64,000 nucleotides of DNA from Gluconacetobacter johannae (GTDB taxonomy: Bacteria; Pseudomonadota; Alphaproteobacteria; Acetobacterales; Acetobacteraceae): positions 1-64,000 of the forward strand of contig NZ_BAQK01000067.1 in assembly GCF_025994435.1 (NCBI RefSeq), given 5' to 3'. This document shows positions 37,416 through 46,188 of this stretch, one piece after another. The translations under genes were made by a program, and so were the position numbers. Numbering within the stretch: position 1 is the first letter of the stretch; the number at the start of each line of letters is the position of its first letter. A model generated the notes under the pieces. The model saw only the letters and a list, made by a program, of their open reading frames with translations. It was not told where the DNA came from and ran no database searches.

Positions 37416-39224
37416 TCAGGGCGCGTTTGAAAATGCCTGGGTGCGGACCATGCGCGCATACAGGCCGTCGGCCTCCATCAGTTCGGCATGGGTGCCGCAT
37501 TCGACGCCCTGCCCGTCCGCCATCGCCACCACCAGGTCCGCCGACCGCACGGTGGACAGGCGGTGGGCCACGACGATGGTGGTGCGCCCCTTGCGCAGGC
37601 TGGCCAGCGCGTCCTGGACCAGGGCCTCGCTCTCGCTGTCCAGGGCGCTGGTCGCCTCGTCCAGCAGCAGGACGCGCGGATCGCGCAGCAGCGCCCGCGC
37701 CAGGGCCACCCGCTGGCGCTGGCCGCCCGACAGGCGCTGGCCACCGGGGCCGACGCGGGTGCCGAACCCCTCGGGCAATGCGTCGATAAACCCCTCGGCC
37801 GCCGCCGCGCGGGCGGCCGCGCGGATCTCCGCCTCGGTCGCCGACGGGCGGCCGATGCGGATGTTCTCGATCACCGTCAGGTCGAACAGCAGGGTGTCCT
37901 GGCTGACATAGGCAATGGCGTCCCGCAGGTCCGACAGGCGCAGCGCGCGCAGATCGACGCCATCCAGCAAAATCCGCCCGCCGCTGACGTCATGCAGGCG
38001 CGGGATCAGCGACAGGGCCGTGGACTTGCCCGCCCCGGACGGGCCGACCAGCGCCACCGTCAGGCCGGGCCGGGCCTCGAAGGTCAGGCCGTTCAGCCCG
38101 ACCCGCCCGTCCGGGTAGACGAACGACGCGGCGTCAAAGCGCAGATGCCCCTCGCCCGGCGGCAGGGCGCGGGCCTGGGCGGCCTCGGTGATTTCGGGCG
38201 GCTCGTCGATGATGGCGAAGATCCGCTCCAGCCCCGCCAGCCCCTCCTGCAAGGCGGCGTTCAGCGAACCCAGCGCCCGCAGCGGCCGCGAGGCCAGCAA
38301 CAGGGCCGCGACGAAGCCCGAGAAATCGCCCAGCGTCGCGCCGCCCAGTGCCGCGCGCCACCCCGCGAACCCCAGCACCGCGGCGACCGCCGCCCCGCCC
38401 AGGACCTCCAGCACCGGATCGACCCGCGCGCGCCCCCGCGCGATCCGCAGCAGCGCCTGATGCAGCAGGTCGAGGGTGTGCGCCACCCGCGCCGCCTCGT
38501 TCCGTTCCAGGCGATAGACCCGCACGGTCCGCGCCTGCGAAAAGCTCTCGGTCAGCAGGGCCGAGGTCTCGCCCATGCGTTCCTGCATGCCGCCCGAGGC
38601 GCGGCGCACCTTCTTCCCCAGCCGCTGGATGGGAATGGCCGCCACGGGATAGAGCACGGCGGCGATCAGGCTCAGCTCCCAGTCCATGTAGAACATGGAC
38701 ACCACCAGGCCGGCCACCGTCACCACGTCGCCCAGCGCATTGACCGCACGGATCATCGCCTCGCGGATCGACACGGCGTCGGTCGTGAAGCGCGCGCTCA
38801 ACTGCGCCGGGGCCTCGCGCTCGATGCGCGAGATGTCGGTATGGACCAGATGCGCGAACATCGTGCCCTGCAGGCCCCGGATCACGATCAGCACCAGGTT
38901 CTGCACCGCCACCGTCTGGCCGTATTGCGACAGCGCCTTGGCGGTGGTTATCAGGAGCACCAGCGCCGGCACCTGGTAGAGAATGCGCGGATCGTGGGCG
39001 GCGAACATGTCCAGCGCCCGCTGGATCACCAGCGGATACAGCCCCGTCAGCAGCGCCATCAGCACCGTCAGCCCGATGACCGAGACGATCCGCCCGCGAT
39101 GACGCCGCGCCTCGTCGCGCCACAGGCGACGCAGCAGCGCCGTGCTGCGATCCGGCACGGGGGCCGGACGGGCAGTCGGTTCCGCCGCGCGGATGGGGGG
39201 GGACGTGGGCGGAATGACGTTCAT
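37416..39224 (-). CDS. msbA: ABC transporter, lipid A export ATPase/permease (MsbA-like)
   Basis: 602 aa, a half-transporter with about six membrane segments (from LLRRLWRDEARRHRGRIVSV to about residue 320) and a nucleotide-binding domain: Walker A GPSGAGKST near residue 395, signature LSGGQRQRVALARALL near 498, Walker B RVLLLDEATSALD near 521. Length and layout match MsbA, which flips lipid A-core across the inner membrane; general multidrug export is possible. ATG 39224 (MNVIPPTSPP) is the first start that leaves the cca gene; longer frames overlap it. It lies 52 bp after cca on the same strand. Together with lptFGD in this window it would supply LPS to the surface. Confidence 0.9.
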   Translation of the reverse strand: MNVIPPTSPPIRAAEPTARPAPVPDRSTALLRRLWRDEARRHRGRIVSVIGLTVLMALLTGLYPLVIQRALDMFAAHDPRILYQVPALVLLITTAKALSQYGQTVAVQNLVLIVIRGLQGTMFAHLVHTDISRIEREAPAQLSARFTTDAVSIREAMIRAVNALGDVVTVAGLVVSMFYMDWELSLIAAVLYPVAAIPIQRLGKKVRRASGGMQERMGETSALLTESFSQARTVRVYRLERNEAARVAHTLDLLHQALLRIARGRARVDPVLEVLGGAAVAAVLGFAGWRAALGGATLGDFSGFVAALLLASRPLRALGSLNAALQEGLAGLERIFAIIDEPPEITEAAQARALPPGEGHLRFDAASFVYPDGRVGLNGLTFEARPGLTVALVGPSGAGKSTALSLIPRLHDVSGGRILLDGVDLRALRLSDLRDAIAYVSQDTLLFDLTVIENIRIGRPSATEAEIRAAARAAAAEGFIDALPEGFGTRVGPGGQRLSGGQRQRVALARALLRDPRVLLLDEATSALDSESEALVQDALASLRKGRTTIVVAHRLSTVRSADLVVAMADGQGVECGTHAELMEADGLYARMVRTQAFSNAP

Positions 39225-39276
39225 GCTGCCCTTTAACAACGCGGCCGTGGCAAAGCAAAGCGCCATGCCGCACGCC

Positions 39277-40542
39277 TTATGGGGTGGCGGCCCCCTCCAG
39301 GCGCGCCAGGCACGCCTTCCGGTCCGCCCGGCACCCCCCCGCCATCCACCAGGCGCGCACCTCCGCCAGGGCCTGGCCGACCCGTGGCCCCGGCGCGACA
39401 CCCGCCGCCAGCAGGTCCCGCCCGGCCACGGGAAAGACCGGACGCGGGCGCGCCGCAAGGTCCCGGCGCAGCGCGTCCCACGCCGCCGACGGACGGCCCA
39501 GCCGCGCCGCCTGCCCCACCCAGCTCCGCCGGACCAGGACATCGGCCGGCTCGTCGGCCAGCAGGCGACGGCGCGCGTCATCGTCCATCGCGGGGTCCGG
39601 CATCGGGGCCGCCCCGATCGACGACATGACCGACGACAGGGTCAGGGCCTCGGCCCGCGACAGGCGCAGGCGCGCCGCCAGGGCCCCGGCCTCGCCCCGC
39701 GCCAGCACGCCCAGGCGCAGCACCGCCTCGGCCGGCGCCCCGGTGGCCAGCAGGCACTCCAGCGCCGGCCGGTCCGCGCCTTCCGGCAGCAGGCGCGCCA
39801 GCACGCCCGATTGCGCCATCAGCTCCAGGGTCGGCATCAGCGCCGGGCCGGCCAGGATCCGGCGCAGTTCGGACCAGACCCGTTCGGCGGACAGGCGCGC
39901 CAGGCCGTCCGCCAGCGCGGTGATTGCCGCCATCGCCGCGCCGTCCGGCTCGCCCCGCCCGTAGCGCGCGTGAAACCGGAAGAATCGCAGGATCCGCAAC
40001 GCATCCTCGTGGATGCGGGTGGCGGCGTCGCCGACGAAGCGGACATGCCCGGCCCGCACGTCCGCGCGGCCGCCGAAATAATCATGCACCACCCCGTCGC
40101 ACCCGCAGGACATGGCGTTGATCGTGAAGTCGCGCCGGGCGGCGTCCTCGCGCCAGTCGTCGGTCCAGGCGACGACCGCATGCCGTCCGTCCGTCCGCTC
40201 GTCGCGCCGCAGGGTCGTGACCTCGTACGGGCGGCCCGCCACCACTGCCGTCACCGTGCCGTGCGCCAGCCCCGTCGGCACGACCTTGATCCCGGCCCCG
40301 GCCAGCGCCGCCATGACCCGGTCGGGCGCCTCGGGCGTCGCCATGTCCATGTCCGACACCGGCCGCCCGGCAATCAGGTCGCGCACCACCCCGCCGACCA
40401 GGCGCGCCCAGGGCAGCACTGCCCAGATCCGCGCCAGCCCCGCCCGCGCCTCGGGCAACGCCTCGGCCAGCCGCTCCAGCAGCCGGTCATCGCGATACCC
40501 GTCCGCCGCCATGCCTCCGCCCAGGCCGGCGTCCCCGCCCAT
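39277..40542 (-). CDS. cca: CCA tRNA nucleotidyltransferase (class II poly(A) polymerase family)
   Basis: 421 aa. Adds or repairs the CCA 3' end of tRNAs. The catalytic head holds LVGGVVRDLIAGRPVSDMDM (about residues 50-69, with the DxD metal site), the nucleotide recognition region with REDAARRDFTINAMSCG, and YFGGRADVRAGHVRFVGD; the RNA-binding helices follow (RILRFFRFHARYG). ATG 40542 starts 2 bp after the DUF1285 gene; ATG 40512 (MAADGYRDDR) is an alternative closer to the fold. DUF1285-cca pairing is common in alphaproteobacteria. Confidence 0.93.
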   Translation of the reverse strand: MGGDAGLGGGMAADGYRDDRLLERLAEALPEARAGLARIWAVLPWARLVGGVVRDLIAGRPVSDMDMATPEAPDRVMAALAGAGIKVVPTGLAHGTVTAVVAGRPYEVTTLRRDERTDGRHAVVAWTDDWREDAARRDFTINAMSCGCDGVVHDYFGGRADVRAGHVRFVGDAATRIHEDALRILRFFRFHARYGRGEPDGAAMAAITALADGLARLSAERVWSELRRILAGPALMPTLELMAQSGVLARLLPEGADRPALECLLATGAPAEAVLRLGVLARGEAGALAARLRLSRAEALTLSSVMSSIGAAPMPDPAMDDDARRRLLADEPADVLVRRSWVGQAARLGRPSAAWDALRRDLAARPRPVFPVAGRDLLAAGVAPGPRVGQALAEVRAWWMAGGCRADRKACLARLEGAATP

Positions 40543-40544
40543 TG

Positions 40545-41129
40545 TCACGCCGGGCCGTCCCCCACGGGCAGGCGCGACAGCGGGAAGAAGACATTGCGGC
40601 TCCAGACCCCCAGGCAGGGCACCCCGCGACAGGTGCCGGGAACCGCGAGCGCCGCCAGTTCGTAATAGACCGAACGGGCGATCCGGGCTTCCAGGGCAAA
40701 GGCCCCCTCGCCGTCGCGGACATGCAGATAGGGCACCGGCCCCATCCCGCATCCTTCGGACGGGACATCCCATTCGGCGCGGATCGGATGATCGGGCCCG
40801 GCGCAGATCACCAGGTCCACATTGGTGCGAAAGGACAGAACCTGGTCCCGCCCGCAGCCCTTCCAATCCAGTTCGACCGCGACGAAGGGCGCGTCCTCGA
40901 CCTCGATGCTGCCGCTTTCGATGGGGGTCTGCAGCCAGTACGTCCCCTCGTCGTCCCGGCGCAGCACCGACGCGAACAGGCAGACCATCGGCTTTCGCCG
41001 GATGGGCGTGCCGCGATACAGCCACGTCCCGTCGCGCTGGATCACGAACGGCAACCGCCCGCACGACCGCGCTTCGGCCCCGGGCGAAACAAACGGGGGC
41101 GAGGCGCAGGGGGGCGGCGATATGTCCAT
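40545..41129 (-). CDS. DUF1285 domain-containing protein
   Basis: 194 aa with the DUF1285 layout: LPFVIQRDGTWLYRGTPIRR near the N-terminus, then RDDEGTYWLQTPIES, VEDAPFVAVELDW and the closing segment YYELAALAVPGTCRGVPCLG. No catalytic function is established for the family; structures are two small beta domains. ATG 41129 (MDISPPPCASPP) is the best start, since the frame further upstream crosses into moxR. Directly upstream of cca, and divergent from moxR with about 170 bp between. Confidence 0.88.
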   Translation of the reverse strand: MDISPPPCASPPFVSPGAEARSCGRLPFVIQRDGTWLYRGTPIRRKPMVCLFASVLRRDDEGTYWLQTPIESGSIEVEDAPFVAVELDWKGCGRDQVLSFRTNVDLVICAGPDHPIRAEWDVPSEGCGMGPVPYLHVRDGEGAFALEARIARSVYYELAALAVPGTCRGVPCLGVWSRNVFFPLSRLPVGDGPA

Positions 41130-41246
41130 GCCCGCGCCCGCACGCGCGACGCGCAACTCCCGGAAGTGCGAATCCTGATCGTCAGTCAACTGCGTTACCC
41201 GCCTGCTGGACCATACTCTCCCCGATATAGGGATCATCCCCGACCA

Positions 41247-41280
41247 GATGAAACCCCCGACACTTGATGAAACCCCCAGA
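41247..41280. repeat. Direct repeat before moxR
   Basis: GATGAAACCCCCGA at 41247-41260 is repeated as GATGAAACCCCCAGA at 41266-41280, 19 bp apart start to start (nearly two helical turns). It lies 17 to 51 bp before the moxR start. It could be a paired activator site; no known consensus is recognised. Confidence 0.45.
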
Positions 41281-41297
41281 CCTGTCAGATTGCGGAT

Positions 41298-42350
41298 ATG
41301 ACGATATCGGACGCCACCCCCCTCGCCACGGATTTCGAATCGGACACCACCCGCCCACCGACGGAACAGGCCGTCCCGGCCGACGCCGCCCTGGCCGAAC
41401 GGCTGGGCGAGCGCCTGCGCGCCGCCCGGGCCGAGATCGGGCGCATCATCCACGGCCAGCGCGATGTCATCGACCAGACCCTGGTCAGCATCCTGGCCGG
41501 CGGCCACGGCCTGCTGGTCGGCGCGCCCGGACTGGGCAAGACGCTGCTGGTCACCACGCTGGGCACCGTGCTGGGGCTGGAGGCGCGGCGCGTGCAGTTC
41601 ACGCCCGACCTCATGCCCTCGGACATCACCGGCAGCGAGATCCTGGACGAGGACGAACACGGGCACCGCAGCTTCCGCTTCGTCCGGGGGCCGGTGTTCT
41701 GCCAGTTGCTGATGGCGGACGAGATCAACCGCGCCAGCCCCCGCACCCAGTCCGCCCTGTTGCAGGCCATGCAGGAACATCGCGTGGCGATCGCCGGCAC
41801 GGACCACGCCCTGCCGCGCCCGTTCCACGTCCTGGCCACCCAGAACCCGATCGAGCAGGAAGGCACCTACCCCCTGCCCGAGGCGCAGCTCGACCGCTTC
41901 ATGCTCCAGATCCCGCTGGGCTTCCCCGACGCGGCGGCGGAACGCGCCATGCTTCTGGCCACCACCGGGGCCGACGACGCCACGCCGCGCTCCATCCTGA
42001 CCGACCGCGACCTGGTCGAGGCGCAGCGGCTGGTCCGCGCCCTGCCGGTCGGCGACAGCGTGGTCGACGCCATCCTGCACCTGGTCCGCTCCGCCCGGCC
42101 CGAAACCACCGACGACCCGACGATCCGCGAGGCCGTGGCCTGGGGGCCGGGCCCGCGCGCAGCCCAGGCGCTGATGCTGGCCACCCGCGCCCGCGCGCTG
42201 ATGGACGGGCGCCTGTCGCCCAGCATCGACGACGTCGCGGCCCTGGCCCGGCCGGTGCTGGCCCATCGCATGGCGTTGACCTTCACCGCCCGAGCCGAAG
42301 GCCGCAGCCTGCCGGACCTGATCGACAGCCTGCTGCGCCGCCTGGGCTGA
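41298..42350 (+). CDS. MoxR family AAA+ ATPase
   Basis: 350 aa. Walker A is GAPGLGKTLLVTTLG (about residues 75-89) and Walker B LLMADEINRASPRTQSALLQ (about 136-155), followed by the sensor region FHVLATQNPIEQEGTYPLPE. MoxR ATPases work as chaperone-like partners of von Willebrand factor A (vWA) domain proteins. It is the first gene of an operon with a DUF58 protein and two large membrane proteins. The N-terminal 30 residues are not conserved. Confidence 0.94.
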   Translation: MTISDATPLATDFESDTTRPPTEQAVPADAALAERLGERLRAARAEIGRIIHGQRDVIDQTLVSILAGGHGLLVGAPGLGKTLLVTTLGTVLGLEARRVQFTPDLMPSDITGSEILDEDEHGHRSFRFVRGPVFCQLLMADEINRASPRTQSALLQAMQEHRVAIAGTDHALPRPFHVLATQNPIEQEGTYPLPEAQLDRFMLQIPLGFPDAAAERAMLLATTGADDATPRSILTDRDLVEAQRLVRALPVGDSVVDAILHLVRSARPETTDDPTIREAVAWGPGPRAAQALMLATRARALMDGRLSPSIDDVAALARPVLAHRMALTFTARAEGRSLPDLIDSLLRRLG

Positions 42351-42358
42351 CCGGCGGG

Positions 42359-43369
42359 GTGACGCCCTCATCTCCCCTGGCCGGCCGGCTGCGCCGGCTG
42401 TTCGCGGCGCGGCGCACGACGGCCGCCGACGCCGGCCTCCCCGGCTCGGGCGGCGCCCTCGGCGCGGGCGGCGACGCCACCCCCCTGCCCGTCGCGGCCG
42501 AGGGGCTGGCCGCGCGCATGCCCGCGCTGATCGTCGCCGCCACCCATATCGCGGCGACGGTGGCGGCGGGCGCGCACGGTCGCCGCCAGGCGGGGCCGGG
42601 CGACAGTTTCTGGCAGTTCCGCCCGGCCCAGCCGGGCGAGCCGGTCACCCGCATCGACTGGCGGCAATCCGCCCGCAGCAGCCGCGCCTATATCCGCGAG
42701 ACCGAGGCCGAGGCCGCGCAGACCATCTGCCTGTGGTGCGACCCCAGCGCCTCGATGCGCTGGCGGTCGGAGGCCGCCCTGCCGCTGAAATCCGACCGCG
42801 CCGCCCTGCTGGCGCTGGCGGCCGGGGCCTTGCTGCTGCGCCATGGCGAACGTGTGCGCCTGCTGACCCCCGATGGCGCGGTCGATATCCCGCCGGGCGG
42901 CCGCATGGCGCTGGACCGGCTGGGGCTGGCGCTGCTGCGGGCCCTGGAAAACGCACCCGACGCGCCCGGCTGGCCCCATCCGCAGCAGGTGCCGCGCCAT
43001 GCCCGGATCGTGCTGGTAAGCGACGGGCTGGCCCCGCCCGAGACGATCGCAACACTGCTGCGCGGCCTGGCGGCGCGGCCGGCCCGCGCCCACCTGCTGC
43101 TGGTCAACGACCCGGCGGAGGCCGCGCTGCCCTACGCCGGCCGCATCCGCTTCGCGGGGCTGGAAGGCGAGGCCCCGCTGCTGCTTTCGGGCACCGAGGC
43201 GCTGCGCCCCGCCTACGCCGCCGCCTTCGCCGACCATCAGGCGCGGATCGCGGCCCTGTGCCGGGCGACCGGCCATGACCTGATCCGCCACACCACCGAC
43301 CGGCGTCCCGAACATGCGCTGCTGGCGCTGCACGCCGCCCTGTCCGACCGGCCGGGGGGACGGGCATGA
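42359..43369 (+). CDS. DUF58 domain-containing protein
   Basis: 336 aa from GTG 42359, 8 bp after moxR. The DUF58 core is visible: FWQFRPAQPGEPVTRIDWRQ near residue 82, then the partial metal-site motif in LWCDPSASMRW, and a vWA-like fold to the end (HARIVLVSDGLAPPETIATL). DUF58 proteins are the usual partners of MoxR ATPases. It probably acts at the membrane. The first 45 residues are alanine/glycine-rich, so the exact start is uncertain. The end overlaps the next gene by 4 bp. Confidence 0.9.
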   Translation: MTPSSPLAGRLRRLFAARRTTAADAGLPGSGGALGAGGDATPLPVAAEGLAARMPALIVAATHIAATVAAGAHGRRQAGPGDSFWQFRPAQPGEPVTRIDWRQSARSSRAYIRETEAEAAQTICLWCDPSASMRWRSEAALPLKSDRAALLALAAGALLLRHGERVRLLTPDGAVDIPPGGRMALDRLGLALLRALENAPDAPGWPHPQQVPRHARIVLVSDGLAPPETIATLLRGLAARPARAHLLLVNDPAEAALPYAGRIRFAGLEGEAPLLLSGTEALRPAYAAAFADHQARIAALCRATGHDLIRHTTDRRPEHALLALHAALSDRPGGRA

Positions 43370-46188
43370 TCTTCCAGGCCCCTGTGCTGCTGGCCGCGCT
43401 GGCCATCCTGCCGGTCGTCTGGCTGCTGCTGCGCGCCCTGCCCCCGGCCCCGCGCCGGCAGGTCTTCCCCGCCATCATGCTGCTGCGCGGCCTGCGCGCG
43501 CGCATGACCGACGCGGCGACCGCCCCACCCTGGCTGCTGCTGCTGCGCTGCCTGGCGCTGACCGGCCTGATCGTCGGGCTGGCGGGGCCGCTGATCGTCC
43601 GCGACCGCCAGGCGGCGGCCACCGACGCCGCGGGCAACGTGCTGCTGGTCCTGGACAACGGCTGGGCGGCCAGCCCCGGCTGGGCGCGGCGCATCGCGGC
43701 GCTGGACGTCGTGCTGGACCGCGCGGGCCGCGCCGGGCGCCAGGCGCGCCTGCTGACGACCGCGCCGGGCCTGGCCGGGGAAGCCCCCGCCGCCGGCGCG
43801 CCGATGACGCCGGCGCTGCTGCGCGGCGCGCTGGACACGGCGCGCGCCCGCCCCTGGCCGACCGACCGCGCCGCCGCCGCCCAGGCGCTGCGCGACCTGG
43901 CCGCCACGGGCTGGCATGGCCCGGTGGTCTATGTCTCGGACGGCCTGGCCGGCCCGTCCGATGGCGCGTTCGCCACCGCGCTGGCCGCCATCGGGCCGGT
44001 GCGTACCCTGCGTGCGCCAACGCCCACCCTCGCCGTGCTGCGCCCCGCGCCGCCTGCCGATGGGGCGCTGGCCGTCGCGGTCGCGGCCGTGCCGTCCCCG
44101 CATCCGCGCCGCATGACCGTCCGCGCCGAAACCGCCGATGGCGGGGTCCTGGGGCTGGTTCCCGTCCCGCTGCCGGCAGGCGACGACCATGCCGACGCCT
44201 CGGTGGCGATGCCCGCCGAACTGCGTAACCGGATCGACCGGCTGGTGCTGGAGGACATGAGCGGCCCGGCCGGGGTCCGCCTGCTGGACGAAGGCGACCG
44301 CAGGCGGCCGGTCGGGCTGGTGTCCGTGGGGGGCACGGATACGCCGCTGGTCGGTCCGCTTTTCTACCTGCGCCGCGCGCTGTCGCCCACCGCCGAGATC
44401 CGCGAAGGCCGGGTCGCGACCCTTCTGGCGCGTCCGCTTTCGGTGCTGATCGCCCCGGACGGCGCGCTGGGCGACCCCGAAACCCGGCGCGCCGTGGCCG
44501 CGTGGGTCCGCAAGGGCGGCATGCTGGTCCGCTTCGCCGGCCCGCTGCTGAACCGCGCGACCGCGCCGGACACGCCGACCGATGCCCAGGCCCCGGACAC
44601 GCCGCCGAACGCTCCGCCGCCCGCCCCCGCGGCCGCTCAGCTCGAAGACACGCTTCTGCCCGTCCCGCTGATGGAGGGCGAACGCCAGCTCGGCGGGGCC
44701 ATGTCGTGGGGCAAGCCGCAACCCCTGGCCCCGTTCGCGGCGGCCTCGCCGTTCCATGGGCTGGCGGTGCCCGCCGACGTGACCATCTCGCGCCAGGTCC
44801 TGGCCCGCCCGGCCACCGACCTGGACGACCATAGCTGGGCGCGCCTGGCGGACGGCACGCCGCTGGTCACCCATGCCGCGCTGGGGTCGGGCGAGATCGT
44901 GCTGTTCCACGTCACCGGCACGGCGGACTGGTCCAACCTGCCGCTCTCCGGCCTGTTCGTCGCCATGCTGCGGCGACTGGCCGAGCGCGCCACGGGGGTC
45001 GAGGCCCCGGCGGATCACAGCCTGCTGGCCCCCTACATGACGCTGGACAGCGACGCGATCCTGGTCCCGCCCCCGCCGGGCGCCCGCGCCCTGCCCGCCG
45101 ACGCGTTCGGCGCCACCCCGGCCTCGGCGGCGCATCCGGCCGGGTTGTATGGCCCGCGCACCGCGCGGCGCGCGCTGAATGTGGGCGATGCGGCGGGGCC
45201 GCTCGCGGCGCAGGCCGCCATCGGCCAGGTCGCGGATCTCGACGGGCAGGTCCACGATATCGCGCCCGGCCCGTGGCTGGTGGCGGCGGCCCTGCTGCTG
45301 CTGGTCGTCGATGCGATGGTCAGCCTGCTGCTGCGTGGCGGGCGGCTGGGCGGAAAAAGGCTGGGGGGCGGCCTGCTGCTGGTGCTGCTGTGCGGGATGG
45401 CGGCGCTGCCGGGGCCGCTGTCGGCCGCGACCGATCCCGATCGCGGGGCGCCGGTGCCGGGCGCGGCGCTGGAAACCCGGCTGGGCTATATCCTGACCGG
45501 GCACGACGACGTGGACACGGTCTCGCGCGAAGGGTTGCAGGGCCTGTCGAACTACGCCAACGCCCGGACCTCGGCCGTGCTGGGCCATCCCGACGGCGTC
45601 GTGCCGGAACGCGACGATCTGTCGTACTATCCCATGCTCTACTGGCCGGTGACGCCCGACGCGACGGTCAATCCGGCGCGGGCCGCCGCGCTGAACGCCT
45701 ACATGCAGCACGGCGGCATCCTGATGATCGACAGCCAGGGCGTGGACCCCGCCACCGTCGCGCCGGGCGCGGCCGGCGCCGGTTTCGCGGCCCCCGCCCC
45801 CGGCACGGCGGCGGCCCTGCGCCGCATGACCCAGGGGCTGGATATCCCGCCCCTGACCCGGCTGGACGACCATCACGTGCTGGCCCACACCTTCTACCTG
45901 CTGCACGATTTCCCCGGCCGGTACGGCGGCCTGCCGGTCTGGGTGTCGCGCGAAGGCGACAGCGCGAATGACGGGGTCAGCCCGGTCATCATCGGCGCCA
46001 GCGACTGGGCGCATGCCTGGGCGGTGGATGCCCAGGGCGACACCCCCTACGCCACCACGCCCGACGGCGACACGCAGCGCACGACGGCCTATCGCTTCGG
46101 CGTGAACGCCGTGCTCTATGCCCTGACGGGCAATTACAAGGCGGATCAGGTCCATGTCCCCGCCCTGCTGAAGCGGCTGGGGGAATGA
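43366..46188 (+). CDS. BatA-type N-terminal domain and DUF4159 membrane protein
   Basis: 940 aa. The first 90 residues are the two-helix BatA-like membrane domain (FQAPVLLAALAILPVVWLLL; then WLLLLRCLALTGLIVGLAGP). A vWA-like region follows (NVLLVLDNGWAASPGWARRI). Around residue 370 is a long region ending with a Pro/Ala-rich linker. A C-terminal membrane segment pair near residues 640-690 precedes the DUF4159 domain (about 700-940; LGYILTGHDDVDTVSREGLQ and DDLSYYPMLYWPVTPD). Such proteins are found beside MoxR and DUF58 genes; the role is not established. ATGA overlaps on both sides show strict co-translation. Confidence 0.88.
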   Translation: MIFQAPVLLAALAILPVVWLLLRALPPAPRRQVFPAIMLLRGLRARMTDAATAPPWLLLLRCLALTGLIVGLAGPLIVRDRQAAATDAAGNVLLVLDNGWAASPGWARRIAALDVVLDRAGRAGRQARLLTTAPGLAGEAPAAGAPMTPALLRGALDTARARPWPTDRAAAAQALRDLAATGWHGPVVYVSDGLAGPSDGAFATALAAIGPVRTLRAPTPTLAVLRPAPPADGALAVAVAAVPSPHPRRMTVRAETADGGVLGLVPVPLPAGDDHADASVAMPAELRNRIDRLVLEDMSGPAGVRLLDEGDRRRPVGLVSVGGTDTPLVGPLFYLRRALSPTAEIREGRVATLLARPLSVLIAPDGALGDPETRRAVAAWVRKGGMLVRFAGPLLNRATAPDTPTDAQAPDTPPNAPPPAPAAAQLEDTLLPVPLMEGERQLGGAMSWGKPQPLAPFAAASPFHGLAVPADVTISRQVLARPATDLDDHSWARLADGTPLVTHAALGSGEIVLFHVTGTADWSNLPLSGLFVAMLRRLAERATGVEAPADHSLLAPYMTLDSDAILVPPPPGARALPADAFGATPASAAHPAGLYGPRTARRALNVGDAAGPLAAQAAIGQVADLDGQVHDIAPGPWLVAAALLLLVVDAMVSLLLRGGRLGGKRLGGGLLLVLLCGMAALPGPLSAATDPDRGAPVPGAALETRLGYILTGHDDVDTVSREGLQGLSNYANARTSAVLGHPDGVVPERDDLSYYPMLYWPVTPDATVNPARAAALNAYMQHGGILMIDSQGVDPATVAPGAAGAGFAAPAPGTAAALRRMTQGLDIPPLTRLDDHHVLAHTFYLLHDFPGRYGGLPVWVSREGDSANDGVSPVIIGASDWAHAWAVDAQGDTPYATTPDGDTQRTTAYRFGVNAVLYALTGNYKADQVHVPALLKRLGE

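Noticed and set aside
44540..44640. Pro/Ala-rich stretch in the BatA-DUF4159 protein as a frameshift or fusion joint
   Set aside because: The frame is intact on both sides and such linkers are normal between domains in GC-rich genomes.
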